From: Actinomycetes bacterium
GTDB lineage: Bacteria; Actinomycetota; Acidimicrobiia; Acidimicrobiales; RAAP-2
Direction of reading: 5' to 3'
Assembly (NCBI GenBank): GCA_021791615.1
Contig: JAJYWG010000207.1
Span: forward strand, 1-44,375
DNA: 44,375 nt
Shown: positions 26,076-34,449 of the stretch, in pieces
How the letters are laid out: each line of letters begins with the position of its first letter
Position numbering within the stretch: position 1 is the stretch's first letter
Program-made: the position numbers and the translations under genes
Notes under the pieces: generated by a model
Told to the model about the DNA's origin: nothing
The model's database searches: none
What the model saw: the letters and a program-made list of their open reading frames with translations, nothing else

Positions 26076-27221
26076 TCAGCCGAACGCCGACCGAAGGCGC
26101 GACAGCACTCCGTCGTGCCCGCCCTCGCCGTCGGAAAGCTGCTCACCACGCTCGACGGCGAGCTGCCGAAGGAGGTCTACCTGCTTCGGAGTAAGTGTGG
26201 TCGGCGTCTCGACAATGAGCCGAACGAAGAGGTCTCCACGGCCGCGCCCGCGCAGATGCGGCACGCCCAGTCCCTTCAAACGAACGACATGACCACTTTG
26301 GGTGCCGGGTGCCACCACTACCCGTCGTGGTTCTTCCAGCGCTTCGACCTGGATCTCTGCACCCAGCGCGGCCTGGACCATGCCGATGTGTGCCGTGGAG
26401 TGCAGATCATCGCCCTTGCGAACAAAGCGCTCGTCGGGGACCACTGCGAGATGGACGAAGAGCGACCCGTTCGCCCCCCCACGCAGACCGGCCGGACCCC
26501 GATCGGCCAAGCGCAGCGTGGAACCGTCCTCCACCCCGGCCGGGATGTCCACGACGAAGCTCCGGTCCTCCATGAGCCGCCCCTCACCTCGACACTCAGG
26601 ACAGGGGTCGTCGATGGTCTGCCCGAGACCCTTGCACCGGGAACAGGCCACCGAAGTGACCACCTGGCCTAGGAGCGACTGGCGTATTCGTCGTATCTCG
26701 CCGGTCCCCTGGCAGTCTGGACACGGGACCGGCTCGGTCCCGGGGCGAGCCCCGACACCCTGGCACGTCGTGCACTGCACCGGAAGCCTGATGGCGAGCT
26801 CCTTGCGGGCCCCGAACACTGCTTCGGAAAAGGCCAACGTCAAGCTCACTTCGGCGTCGGCCCCCGGCTGGGGACCACGACGACGGGCCCGACCCCCACT
26901 TCCAGCCATCGAGCCGAAGAACGCCTCGAAGAGGTCGCCGAGACCCCCGTCGAAGTCGAAACCGCCACTCCCGGCCCCGGACTGGCCGAAGCTGGCCGGA
27001 CCGTACCGGTCGTACCGAGCCCGGCGTTCCCGGTCGCGGAGGACTTCGTAGGCGAATGACACCTCCTTGAACTTTGCCTCAGCCACCGGGTCGCCACCAT
27101 TGGCGTCTGGGTGAAGCTCACGGGCTCTGCGTCGATAGGCGCGCTTGATCTCGTCGTCACTGGCGTCGCTTGGCACCCCCAGGAGCTCGTAGAGGTCGTT
27201 GACGCTCTCAGCCCCGGGCAC
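26076..27221 (-). CDS. dnaJ: Chaperone DnaJ
   Basis: This 381-residue Hsp40 stimulates DnaK. The J domain (1-75) has the essential HPD at 37-39. A Gly/Phe-rich stretch (about 75-110) is followed by four zinc repeats CxxCxGxG at C150-C153, C167-C170, C193-C196 and C207-C210, and then the substrate-binding C-terminal domains. The GTG start at 27221 is preceded by a clear GGAGGG site about 8 bases upstream and overlaps the hrcA 3' end by 14 bases. Its place behind hrcA, without dnaK or grpE, is the usual second-dnaJ arrangement in actinobacteria and suggests HrcA/CIRCE control. Confidence 0.96.
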   Translation of the reverse strand: MPGAESVNDLYELLGVPSDASDDEIKRAYRRRARELHPDANGGDPVAEAKFKEVSFAYEVLRDRERRARYDRYGPASFGQSGAGSGGFDFDGGLGDLFEAFFGSMAGSGGRARRRGPQPGADAEVSLTLAFSEAVFGARKELAIRLPVQCTTCQGVGARPGTEPVPCPDCQGTGEIRRIRQSLLGQVVTSVACSRCKGLGQTIDDPCPECRGEGRLMEDRSFVVDIPAGVEDGSTLRLADRGPAGLRGGANGSLFVHLAVVPDERFVRKGDDLHSTAHIGMVQAALGAEIQVEALEEPRRVVVAPGTQSGHVVRLKGLGVPHLRGRGRGDLFVRLIVETPTTLTPKQVDLLRQLAVERGEQLSDGEGGHDGVLSRLRSAFG

Positions 27222-28392
27222 GACCCCGCCCTCCTTTCACCCGCATCCGCGACGAGGTAGTGGCCTGGGCATTCGTGCCCTTGGCACCTGCTCCTGAACG
27301 GGGCCGATGGAGATCGCTCCGAGACGCGGATCCTCCGACCACGGGCAGTCCGGCCAACCTCTCACTGATCCCATCACTCACCAGGGTCGCCGCGGCCAGT
27401 GCCTCGGGGTAATTCATCCTGGTCGGACCCAGGATCCCTACCGCCCCCCCTTCGTATCCCTCGACCGACACCGGCGCCACGACGACAGCACAGGAGGCCA
27501 GCGGCTCGTAGCCGTGCTCGGTCCCGATCGCCACCGAGAGCCCGCGCCCTAAGACTTCACGGAGCAGGTTCACCACGACCATCTCCTGCTCGAGGATCCC
27601 GAGCACGCCACGGACCGTCTCGACCGCGTCGAACGCCAACGCCAAATGGGACGGCCCACCGACGAACACATGGTCGTACTGGTCATCCTCGCCGCGTCGG
27701 GCCAGGACGTCTTCGACCCGGGCCAGGACCCGGTCGCACGATGGGTCGCCGGTCTGGGCGATGGGCGCCAAGGTGGAGAGGGCGTGCCCGCAGAATTGAG
27801 ACTGCAGCGCCGCCGCAGCGCCGTCGAGCACGGCATCGGGAGTGTCCTCCCCGAGATCCACCGTTCTCTTCTCCACGGCACCGTCGGCCAAGACCACCAC
27901 GAGGAGCGCGACGCGTGGCTCCAGACCCACGAGCTGGACCGAACGCACCTCTGCGGACTCGTGACCTGGACCCACGACGACGGCCGCGTACGAAGTCAGG
28001 TCAGCCAGCAGCCCTGACGCCCGCTCCAGCATCTCTTCCATCTCCCCGTGGACTTGATCGAAGAATTGGCTGACCTGCTGGCGCTGAGCCTGCCCCAGAA
28101 CACCGGGTCGGGCCAGGTGGTCGACGAAGAAGCGATACCCCTTGTCCGTGGGGATCCTCCCGGCGCTGGTATGGGGCTGGGTCAAGTACCCGTCCCCCTC
28201 GAGCGCCGCCATCTCGGCCCGCACGGTGGCCGAGGAGACTCCGGCGGCGCCGGCGATCTGCTGGGAACCCACCGGCTGTGCCGTTCCGATGTACCGGCTC
28301 ACCACAGCCTGGAGGATGGTGGCCTTACGCTGGTCCAAGTCGCGCTCAGCTGGTTCTCCCAGCCCCTGTCGGCGATGCTTGGTGTCGGACAT
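27208..28392 (-). CDS. hrcA: Heat-inducible transcription repressor HrcA
   Basis: HrcA represses heat-shock genes by binding CIRCE elements and is stabilised by GroEL. This 394-residue copy has the N-terminal winged helix (KATILQAVVSRYIGTAQPVG, SSATVRAEMAALEGDGYL, HTSAGRIPTDKGYRFFVD) followed by the GAF-like HrcA domain, including a conserved late stretch GPTRMNYPEALAAATLVSD. The C-terminal 40 residues are basic and Gly/Ser-rich, longer than usual. The ATG has a strong GAGGAG site. A CIRCE-like inverted repeat lies 19 bp upstream, consistent with autoregulation and control of the overlapping dnaJ. Confidence 0.96.
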   Translation of the reverse strand: MSDTKHRRQGLGEPAERDLDQRKATILQAVVSRYIGTAQPVGSQQIAGAAGVSSATVRAEMAALEGDGYLTQPHTSAGRIPTDKGYRFFVDHLARPGVLGQAQRQQVSQFFDQVHGEMEEMLERASGLLADLTSYAAVVVGPGHESAEVRSVQLVGLEPRVALLVVVLADGAVEKRTVDLGEDTPDAVLDGAAAALQSQFCGHALSTLAPIAQTGDPSCDRVLARVEDVLARRGEDDQYDHVFVGGPSHLALAFDAVETVRGVLGILEQEMVVVNLLREVLGRGLSVAIGTEHGYEPLASCAVVVAPVSVEGYEGGAVGILGPTRMNYPEALAAATLVSDGISERLAGLPVVGGSASRSDLHRPRSGAGAKGTNAQATTSSRMRVKGGRGRARG

Positions 28393-28410
28393 ACCATCTC
28401 CTCACGAGGT

Positions 28411-28437
28411 CTGGCAGTCAAGTCTACCGACTGCCAA
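28411..28437 (-). promoter_or_regulatory. CIRCE-like operator before hrcA
   Basis: On the minus strand TTGGCAGTC-N9-GACTGCCAG has the 9-9-9 layout of CIRCE (consensus TTAGCACTC-N9-GAGTGCTAA). The inner 8-bp arms TGGCAGTC and GACTGCCA are perfect complements. The arms differ from consensus at position 3 (A to G) and position 7 (C to G), with symmetric changes. It lies between lepA and hrcA, 19 bp before the hrcA ATG, and contains a -10-like TAGACT. Confidence 0.8.
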
Positions 28438-28449
28438 TCTAGACTCCAG

Positions 28450-30273
28450 TCATTCGTCCAGCCTCAGGGCCGAGATGAACGCCTCCTGGGGGACTTCCAC
28501 CCGGCCGATGTTCTTCATGCGCTTCTTGCCCTCCTTCTGGCGTTCGAGCAGCTTGCGCTTCCGGGTGATGTCTCCCCCGTAGCACTTGGCCAGGACGTCC
28601 TTCCGCTTGGCCTTGACAGTCTCTCGGGCCACGACCCGACCTCCGATGGCTGCCTGGATCGGGACATCGAACAACTGCCTCGGAATGAGCTGACGGAGCT
28701 TGTCGGTCATCCGCCGGCCGTAGGAATCGGCAACCGAGCGGTGGACGATGGTCGAGAACGCGTCGACTGCGACGTGATTGATGAGGACGTCAACCCGGAC
28801 CAACGAAGCGGTCGCGTAACCCGCAGGCTCGTAGTCGAGGCTGGCATATCCCTTCGTTCGGCTCTTCAACTGGTCGAAGAAGTCCACCACGACCTCGGCC
28901 AAGGGTATCCGGTAGACCAGCTCCAACCGCTCGGGTGAGAGGTACTCCATCTTGGACATCTCACCTCGCTTGGCTTGAGCCAGTTCCATGACGGTCCCGG
29001 TGTACTCCGACGGGGTCAAAATGGTCGCCGTCAGCATCGGTTCATCGATGTGGTCGATCTGACTCGGATCAGGGAGATCCGTGGGATTGTCGACGTCGAC
29101 GGTCGACCCGTCACTCAAGTGGGCCCGATATGCCACCGAGGGAGCAGTGGCAATCAGTGACAGATCGAATTCGCGTTCAAGTCGCTCCCGGACGATCTCC
29201 ATGTGGAGCAACCCGAGGAAGCCGCACCTGAACCCGAAGCCAAGGGCCTTTGACGATTCGGGCTCGAAGGTGAAGCTCGCGTCGTTCAGCTTCAGCTTCT
29301 CGAGAGCGTCCCTCAGATCGGGGAGCTCGTCGCCGTCGACCGGGTAGATGCCGCAGAACACCATCGGCTTGGGGTCCCGGTAGCCGGCCAGTGCGTCGGC
29401 TGCCGGTGCCGCGGCGTCGGTGACCGTCTCACCCGACCGGGCCTCGCCTACATCCTTGATCCCGGCAATGAGATATCCCACTTCGCCTGGCCCCAGTGCC
29501 GACACCGCTACTCCGTCGGGCGTGCGAACCCCGATCTCTTCGACGTCGTGGACCGACCCGGCTTGCATGAAGCGCAGGCGCGCCGTTGACCGGAGCGTGC
29601 CGTCGACCACTCGGACCGAGCTCACCACCCCGCGGTACTGATCATACGAAGAGTCGAAGATGAGCGCCCTGAGCGGCATCGTCGGGTCACCGGTCGGGGC
29701 CGGTACGCGTTCGATGATGGCATCGAGCAACTCTTCGACCCCCTGCCCCGTCTTGGCCGAGATGTGCAGAATTCCCTGGGCCGGTAGACCCAGGACCTGT
29801 TCGATCTCGTGGGCGCACCGCTCCGGATCAGCGGCCGGTAGATCGATCTTGTTGAGCACGGCGATGATCTCGAGGTCATGCTCGATGGCCTGATAGCAAT
29901 TAGCCAGCGTCTGCGCTTGGATCCCCTGCGACGCATCCACGAGGAGCACTGCTCCCTCACAGGCCGCGAGCGACCGGCTCACTTCGTAACCAAAGTCCAC
30001 GTGTCCCGGCGTGTCGATGAGGTGGAGGACATGGTCTCGAAACGTGACTCGGACATTCTGGGCCTTGATCGTGATCCCCCGCTCCCGCTCGATGTCCATG
30101 GAATCGAGGTACTGCTCCCTCATCATCCGGGGGTCCACCGCGCCCGTCAGCTCGAGAATTCGGTCGGAAAGGGTTGACTTTCCGTGGTCGACATGGCTGA
30201 TGATCGAGAAATTCCGAATCCGGTCGCAGTCGCTGTTGGGTTGCTGCGCACCGGCAGAGGTTCCTGGAGACAC
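28450..30273 (-). CDS. lepA: Elongation factor 4 (LepA), ribosome back-translocase
   Basis: This translational GTPase remodels stalled ribosomes. From the GTG at 30273 it has 607 residues, the normal family length. G1 is SHVDHGKST, the switch contains [12 protein letters not shown]3 is DTPGHVDF, G4 is NKID. Later landmarks are [44 protein letters not shown] and the LepA-specific C-terminal domain ([35 protein letters not shown]). A longer reading to 30549 adds a basic, low-complexity N-terminus that does not belong to LepA. A 24-bp palindrome lies 51 bp upstream of the chosen start. It is followed by hrcA after a 57-bp gap. Confidence 0.95.
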   Translation of the reverse strand: MSPGTSAGAQQPNSDCDRIRNFSIISHVDHGKSTLSDRILELTGAVDPRMMREQYLDSMDIERERGITIKAQNVRVTFRDHVLHLIDTPGHVDFGYEVSRSLAACEGAVLLVDASQGIQAQTLANCYQAIEHDLEIIAVLNKIDLPAADPERCAHEIEQVLGLPAQGILHISAKTGQGVEELLDAIIERVPAPTGDPTMPLRALIFDSSYDQYRGVVSSVRVVDGTLRSTARLRFMQAGSVHDVEEIGVRTPDGVAVSALGPGEVGYLIAGIKDVGEARSGETVTDAAAPAADALAGYRDPKPMVFCGIYPVDGDELPDLRDALEKLKLNDASFTFEPESSKALGFGFRCGFLGLLHMEIVRERLEREFDLSLIATAPSVAYRAHLSDGSTVDVDNPTDLPDPSQIDHIDEPMLTATILTPSEYTGTVMELAQAKRGEMSKMEYLSPERLELVYRIPLAEVVVDFFDQLKSRTKGYASLDYEPAGYATASLVRVDVLINHVAVDAFSTIVHRSVADSYGRRMTDKLRQLIPRQLFDVPIQAAIGGRVVARETVKAKRKDVLAKCYGGDITRKRKLLERQKEGKKRMKNIGRVEVPQEAFISALRLDE

Positions 30274-30324
30274 GGTCTTACGATGGTACCGGTCCCGGCG
30301 GGCACTCCTTCGATACGCTCGCCG

Positions 30325-30348
30325 GACGCGTCGACGAGTCGACGCGTC
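30325..30348. repeat. 24-bp palindrome upstream of lepA
   Basis: GACGCGTCGAC (30325-30335) and GTCGACGCGTC (30338-30348) are perfect 11-bp complements separated by GA. It sits in the divergent region between lepA and the lipoprotein gene, where it could be an operator for either or a very stable hairpin in the lepA leader. Confidence 0.9.
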
Positions 30349-30521
30349 GCCGCTCGGTCGAGGAGGCAGTGGCAGTGCGAACGGAACCATGGCTGCACAG
30401 GCGCTCTCCCAGGGCCAGTGCTTCAGGCCCGGGCCGCGGAGCAGCTTCCGAACGCCCGGCACAGCCCAGGTGCCCACGAAACCGGGGTGTCCACGTCGAC
30501 CAGGCCAGCCTGGGCGCACCG

Positions 30522-31358
30522 ATGAAGAAGGGGCGTGGGCGGCAGGCAATCGGCCCGGACCGGGGGCACCGGGCAGTGGGACTCCTCGGCCTCGTCGTCG
30601 TTGCGTCAGCGCTGTCGGCGTGCGGCCTGGTCACGAACCTGCTCCACACCCAAACGGAGATCCAGAACGCTGGGTACTCCAACGCCACGGTCGGTTACCG
30701 GACAGCCCGAGGGGTGATGATCGTCACGGTCACCGCCGATCCGAACAACCCTGTCGGCACATCCCGAGGGTCGGCGAAGTCGACAACGGCTCTGGCGGCC
30801 GAGACCCGGGGTGTGGCGTCCGTGGTGTGGCAGACCCTCCCCGGCTCGTTCGACGAGCTCTCGGTCACCATTCGCGGACTGGGTACGCAACGGTTCAGCC
30901 AGGCAGAACTCACCTCGCTGTTCGGAGCGCGGCCATCCACACTGGATCGGACGCCGTTGGCCGGTCAAGCGGCTAGGAGCGGGGCAATTGCCTCTGCCAT
31001 CCTGCTCGTTGCCGTGGTCCTCATCGCCTGCCTCGTCCTCGTCTTCTGGATCCGGGTGCGAAGAGGTCGTCGCCTCCGCCAGCGTCAGCAGGCTGCGCTC
31101 ATGATGACCACCTTGCCGCCCGAAGTGTGGGAGCTGGCGGAAGCGGGGAGCACGTCGCGGGCGCGACCCTCTCGGCGGGGTCGCCGGTCCTCGATGCCAG
31201 GCACGTCGTCGGGCGCGGCATCTCCCATCCTGCTCGGCTGGCCCCCACCACAACCCGGCTTCGCCCCGACCCCGCAGGGCGGACCCACCCCAGCTTCGAC
31301 CCCGCAGGGCGGACCCACCCCAGCTTCGACCCCGCCAGAGATCCCCAACGGGCCGTAG
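30522..31358 (+). CDS. Predicted lipoprotein/membrane protein with Pro-rich repeat tail
   Basis: I do not recognise a named family. From the ATG at 30522 the 278-residue protein begins with a basic stretch and a hydrophobic segment ending in lipobox-like LSAC, so it may be lipid-anchored. An extracytoplasmic domain of about 120 residues follows, then a second membrane helix ([20 protein letters not shown]), a basic cytoplasmic stretch, and a Pro-rich tail with a repeated [10 protein letters not shown]. The context is divergent from lepA, with rpsT 103 bp downstream on the same strand. The two-segment layout with a repeat tail resembles the uppS-recO membrane protein only in style. Function is unknown. 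Confidence 0.7.
   Translation: MKKGRGRQAIGPDRGHRAVGLLGLVVVASALSACGLVTNLLHTQTEIQNAGYSNATVGYRTARGVMIVTVTADPNNPVGTSRGSAKSTTALAAETRGVASVVWQTLPGSFDELSVTIRGLGTQRFSQAELTSLFGARPSTLDRTPLAGQAARSGAIASAILLVAVVLIACLVLVFWIRVRRGRRLRQRQQAALMMTTLPPEVWELAEAGSTSRARPSRRGRRSSMPGTSSGAASPILLGWPPPQPGFAPTPQGGPTPASTPQGGPTPASTPPEIPNGP
31268..31327. repeat. 30-bp tandem repeat in the lipoprotein tail
   Basis: Two nearly identical 30-bp units, each starting GACCCCGCAGGGCGGACCCA, encode the repeated ten-residue [10 protein letters not shown] tail and are followed by a partial third unit. The period is a multiple of three, so copy changes keep the frame. Confidence 0.9.
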
Positions 31359-31360
31359 CC

Positions 31361-31369
31361 TGCTACGAT
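31361..31369 (+). promoter_or_regulatory. Candidate rpsT promoter (-10)
   Basis: TGCTACGAT just after the lipoprotein stop reads as an extended -10 (TGC-TACGAT). It would give a leader of about 85 bases before rpsT. No clear -35 is seen. Confidence 0.35.
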
Positions 31370-31461
31370 TCAGTGCCGCCAGGACGCTCGGCGGCGCCGA
31401 GCTGGCGGGATCGTGGCTCGAACCCGCACCTGGAACATCCGCCCCACCTCGAGGACTTCAC

Positions 31462-31737
31462 ATGGCCAACATCCGCAGCCAGATCAAGCGAAACCGACAG
31501 AACGAGCGCAGGCGGCTGCGAAACAAGGGCGTTCGCTCTGAGATCCGCACCCGCTCCAAGGTGGCCGTGACCCTCGCGTCGACCGGCGCCGAGGAAACGG
31601 CAGAGGCGCTCCGCCTGGCCGTCAAGAGGATCGACTCGGCAGCGGCCAAGGGAGTGATCCACAAGAACCAGGCCGCCAATCGCAAATCGCGTCTCATGCG
31701 GCGGGTGGCGGCCCTGGAAGCTGCTTCGTCGGACTGA
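31462..31737 (+). CDS. rpsT: 30S ribosomal protein S20
   Basis: This 91-residue basic protein binds 16S rRNA near the bottom of the small subunit. Landmarks are MANIRSQIKRNRQNERRRLR (1-20), VRSEIRTRSKVAV and the late KGVIHKNQAANRKSRLMRR, all typical of S20. A GAGG site lies 8-11 bases before the ATG. It is flanked by a lipoprotein gene on the same strand and by convergent holA. The lepA - rpsT - holA neighbourhood is widespread in bacteria. Confidence 0.97.
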   Translation: MANIRSQIKRNRQNERRRLRNKGVRSEIRTRSKVAVTLASTGAEETAEALRLAVKRIDSAAAKGVIHKNQAANRKSRLMRRVAALEAASSD

Positions 31738-31783
31738 GCACCCCAAGTCCGATCTCTCATCCGCGTTCGCGGGGCGCCCGACT

Positions 31784-32851
31784 CTAGGACGCCCGGCCCC
31801 TGACGCCGCGGGGCGCCGACCGGCTCCGGACCAGGCGACTGAGCCTGGCGACGAGGATCTCCAAGACCAGCTCAGGCGGCATGGCCGATCCCCCCTTCAC
31901 ATCGACGTCGGCGGTGGCCAGGAGCACGATGGCCTGGGCGATCCGGTCGTGACCCAGACGCCGGCTCTGAGCCAGCGCCTTCTTGGCCACGAACTGGCTC
32001 CTGATCCCCGCCACCGCCGCCGCTTCCTCGGCCGTCGTCACTTCGGCTCCGTCGAGGCGCAGGATGTCCGAGTAATGGCCGTGCAACACCGCCAGGATGG
32101 CCGGAGCAGCACGGCCACCTGGTCCCATCATCCGATGGAGGGTCGAGAGTGCCGCGGCGCTGGACCCGTCGTCGATGGCGTCGGTCAGCTCCCAAGGGGG
32201 CACCGCTCCGGCCTCGCCGAGGTAGGGTTCGAGCTCATCCTCGGAGATGGTGGCCCCCTCCCCGTACGCCGCGGCCAGGGTCCCCAGTACGCCGGCCAAC
32301 CTCCCGACGTCGTCCCCGAGATGCTCCCCGAGGCGTCGGGCCGCTGATGCTCTCAGCCGCACCGGACCCGCCTTCAGGTGCTCGTCCAGCCACCGTGCCC
32401 GATCCCTGCCGGTGCCGACGGTCGCATCGACGACAGAGCCGGTGCTCTTCACTGCTTTGACCAACCCGGGGGGAACCGTTCCCCCCGAGGCGATCAGCAC
32501 AATGACGTTGGTGGGCAGCGGGTTCTCCAGAGCCACCGCCAGGCGGTTCCCCTCGGCGCTGGTGAGCCTTCCGGCGTCCCTCACGACCACCACCCGGCGG
32601 TCGACGAGAAACGGCGGAGTCGTCGCGGCATCCACCACCGCGCCCACGTCCATGTCGTCAGCCGCCGGCCCGCCGTGCTCTTCGACGACCAGCGCCGGGT
32701 CGCGATCTCCCACCAGGTCGGCGATCAACGTCGCGGCCGTCTGGCCGACCACCGTGGGATCGGGTCCCCGCACCAGGTACACGGGACGCGCCTCGCCACT
32801 TGGCGCCTCGCCCCCACCGGCCCCGGCCCTGGCCCCGCCCGACCCGCTCAC
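31784..32851 (-). CDS. holA: DNA polymerase III delta subunit (clamp loader wrench)
   Basis: This 355-residue subunit opens the beta clamp during loading. Family landmarks are PVYLVRGPDPTVVGQ at the start, a nucleotide-binding-like fold lacking Walker motifs, FLVDRRVVVVRDAGRLT, and the helical C-terminal collar with KKALAQSRRLGHDRIAQA. The GTG at 32851 overlaps the folP-like stop as GTGA and is preferred. A longer reading starts inside that gene and is Pro/Arg-rich. rpsT lies convergent downstream with a 46-bp gap. Confidence 0.9.
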   Translation of the reverse strand: MSGSGGARAGAGGGEAPSGEARPVYLVRGPDPTVVGQTAATLIADLVGDRDPALVVEEHGGPAADDMDVGAVVDAATTPPFLVDRRVVVVRDAGRLTSAEGNRLAVALENPLPTNVIVLIASGGTVPPGLVKAVKSTGSVVDATVGTGRDRARWLDEHLKAGPVRLRASAARRLGEHLGDDVGRLAGVLGTLAAAYGEGATISEDELEPYLGEAGAVPPWELTDAIDDGSSAAALSTLHRMMGPGGRAAPAILAVLHGHYSDILRLDGAEVTTAEEAAAVAGIRSQFVAKKALAQSRRLGHDRIAQAIVLLATADVDVKGGSAMPPELVLEILVARLSRLVRSRSAPRGVRGRAS

Positions 32852-33708
32852 GCTTTGCTCACCGCCTCCAGGGCGTCGCGGACCCGGCACGTACCGGCGA
32901 CGTCGTGCACCCGCAGGAGGCGGCATCCCAGGCTCACCCCGACGGCGGCAGCGGCCAGTGACGCCTCACGCCGGTCGGTGATCGGGAGGTCCCAGAGAGC
33001 GCCCAGGAACGTCTTGTTCGACGCCGACAGCAGCAGGGGGTACCCCAACGAGGCCAGGCGGTCCGAGGACCCGAGCAGCTCAAGAGACTGGTGCGCCGTC
33101 TTGCCCAGGTCGAGACCGGCGTCGAGGACCACCCGCGCCGCCGGGATACCGGCGGCCAGGGCCCGGGCCGCTCGGTCCAGGAGGTATGAGGCCACTGTCT
33201 CGACCACATCGTCGTAGTGGGGGTCGGGATCGGGTACGCGGGGGGCGAGACGGATATGGGTGGCTACGACCGCTGCTCCGGCCTCGGCCGCCTGGCTCAG
33301 ATAGTCGGGGTCGGCGAACCCGCTGATGTCGTTCCCCATGACCGCTCCGGCCCGGTACGCGGCTCGAGCCACGCCGGCCCGCCAGGTGTCCACCGAGACC
33401 GGAGTGTCGAACCGCCGGACGACCGCTTCGACTGCCGGGATCACTCGTTCGAGCTCCTCGGCCTCGCCCACCTCGGGGCCGGGCCCCGCCTTCACCCCCC
33501 CGATGTCGAGGATGTCGGCGCCTTCGCCCACCAACTGCTCGGCCCGTCGGCACAGGGCATCCAGCTCGAAGGTGCTCCCCCGGTCGTAGAAGGAGTCCGG
33601 CGTCCGGTTCAAGATGCCCATCACCAGCGCCCGGTGAGTCAGGTCCCTCACGACGCCGCCCAGGTCCAAGACGACCCGATCGGCCTCCGACCCCGGTGCC
33701 GGCATCAC
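32848..33708 (-). CDS. Dihydropteroate synthase-like protein (FolP2 type)
   Basis: This 286-residue protein has the DHPS TIM-barrel signature MGILNRTPDSFYDRG (30-44), GNDISG, SNKTFLG and the late LLRVHDV. The loop that normally reads GGESTRPG, which contacts p-aminobenzoate, here reads GGVKAGPG. That change is also characteristic of mycobacterial FolP2, which is reported to lack dihydropteroate synthase activity. So this may be a paralogue with another role; a true FolP could be elsewhere. It is coupled to holA (GTGA) and preceded by a thioredoxin-TPR gene. A gene symbol is withheld because activity is doubtful. Confidence 0.85.
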   Translation of the reverse strand: MMPAPGSEADRVVLDLGGVVRDLTHRALVMGILNRTPDSFYDRGSTFELDALCRRAEQLVGEGADILDIGGVKAGPGPEVGEAEELERVIPAVEAVVRRFDTPVSVDTWRAGVARAAYRAGAVMGNDISGFADPDYLSQAAEAGAAVVATHIRLAPRVPDPDPHYDDVVETVASYLLDRAARALAAGIPAARVVLDAGLDLGKTAHQSLELLGSSDRLASLGYPLLLSASNKTFLGALWDLPITDRREASLAAAAVGVSLGCRLLRVHDVAGTCRVRDALEAVSKA

Positions 33709-33713
33709 CGCCG

Positions 33714-34418
33714 TCAGAAGAGCCGGGAGGCCAGGGCCTTGCGGTACGTCGCCGTCCTCGGGTCCGCCGGGCCGAGGGTCTCGAGCAGGTCCAGGTACTC
33801 CTGGCGAGCCTCGTCGTCTTCGGTGACCCGCTCCAGCAGCTCATCGAGCAGGCCGGTCACGTCGTCCCCTACGGCTACGTCCTGGGCCGCCAGTCGGGCG
33901 GCCGCGGCGAGGGCCCGCAGCTCGGCCGTCTCGGGGACCCGGGCGAGCAGGGCCAGGGCCTCGTCGGGTCGATGCTGGTCGATCAGCACACGCGCCAGAC
34001 CGGCCAGCGCCACGGGATGGTCGGGCTCCAGCTCGAGCGCTTGGCGCAGGGACGCCTCGTCCCCGGCGGCGGCCAGCCGGTCGGCTTCGGTGGGCTGCGG
34101 AGCGAGACGACCCACGAACTCGGCCACCTGGGCCTCGGGCACTGCCCCGATGAAGCCGTCCACCACCTTGCCGTCCCGCAGGGCGAACACCGCTGGGATC
34201 GACTGCACCTGGAAGGTGGCTGCGACCTGGGGGTTCTCGTCGACGTTCACCTTGACCAGCTCCACCGCCCCCGCGGTGGCCGCCACCACCCGCTCGAGGA
34301 TCGGTCCCAGGGCCTTGCACGGTCCGCACCACGGAGCCCAGAGGTCGACCACCACCGGCACGGTGGCCGAGCGGGCCAGCACGTCTTGCTCGAACGTGGC
34401 GTCGGTGACGTCGACCAT
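33714..34418 (-). CDS. Thioredoxin-like protein with TPR tail (YbbN/CnoX type)
   Basis: This 234-residue protein has an N-terminal thioredoxin domain with WCGPC (C31, C34) followed by KVNVDENPQVAATFQVQSIP, and a C-terminal region of Ala/Leu-rich helices resembling TPR (about 125-234). The layout matches YbbN/CnoX co-chaperones, which hold unfolded proteins for GroEL or DnaK during oxidative stress. The ATG at 34418 is the usual start; a longer frame overlaps the divergent APH-like gene. The gap to that gene is 31 bp, so both may share a compact divergent promoter region. folP2-like starts 5 bases downstream. Confidence 0.88.
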   Translation of the reverse strand: MVDVTDATFEQDVLARSATVPVVVDLWAPWCGPCKALGPILERVVAATAGAVELVKVNVDENPQVAATFQVQSIPAVFALRDGKVVDGFIGAVPEAQVAEFVGRLAPQPTEADRLAAAGDEASLRQALELEPDHPVALAGLARVLIDQHRPDEALALLARVPETAELRALAAAARLAAQDVAVGDDVTGLLDELLERVTEDDEARQEYLDLLETLGPADPRTATYRKALASRLF

Positions 34419-34449
34419 TGCCACGACCCTACCGGGTAGCGTCGGGTCC

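Noticed and set aside
33217..34449. Long open frame upstream of the APH-like gene that would make a 786-residue protein
   Set aside because: It runs antisense to the clearly real folP2-like and thioredoxin genes; the kinase homology starts only after 34450.
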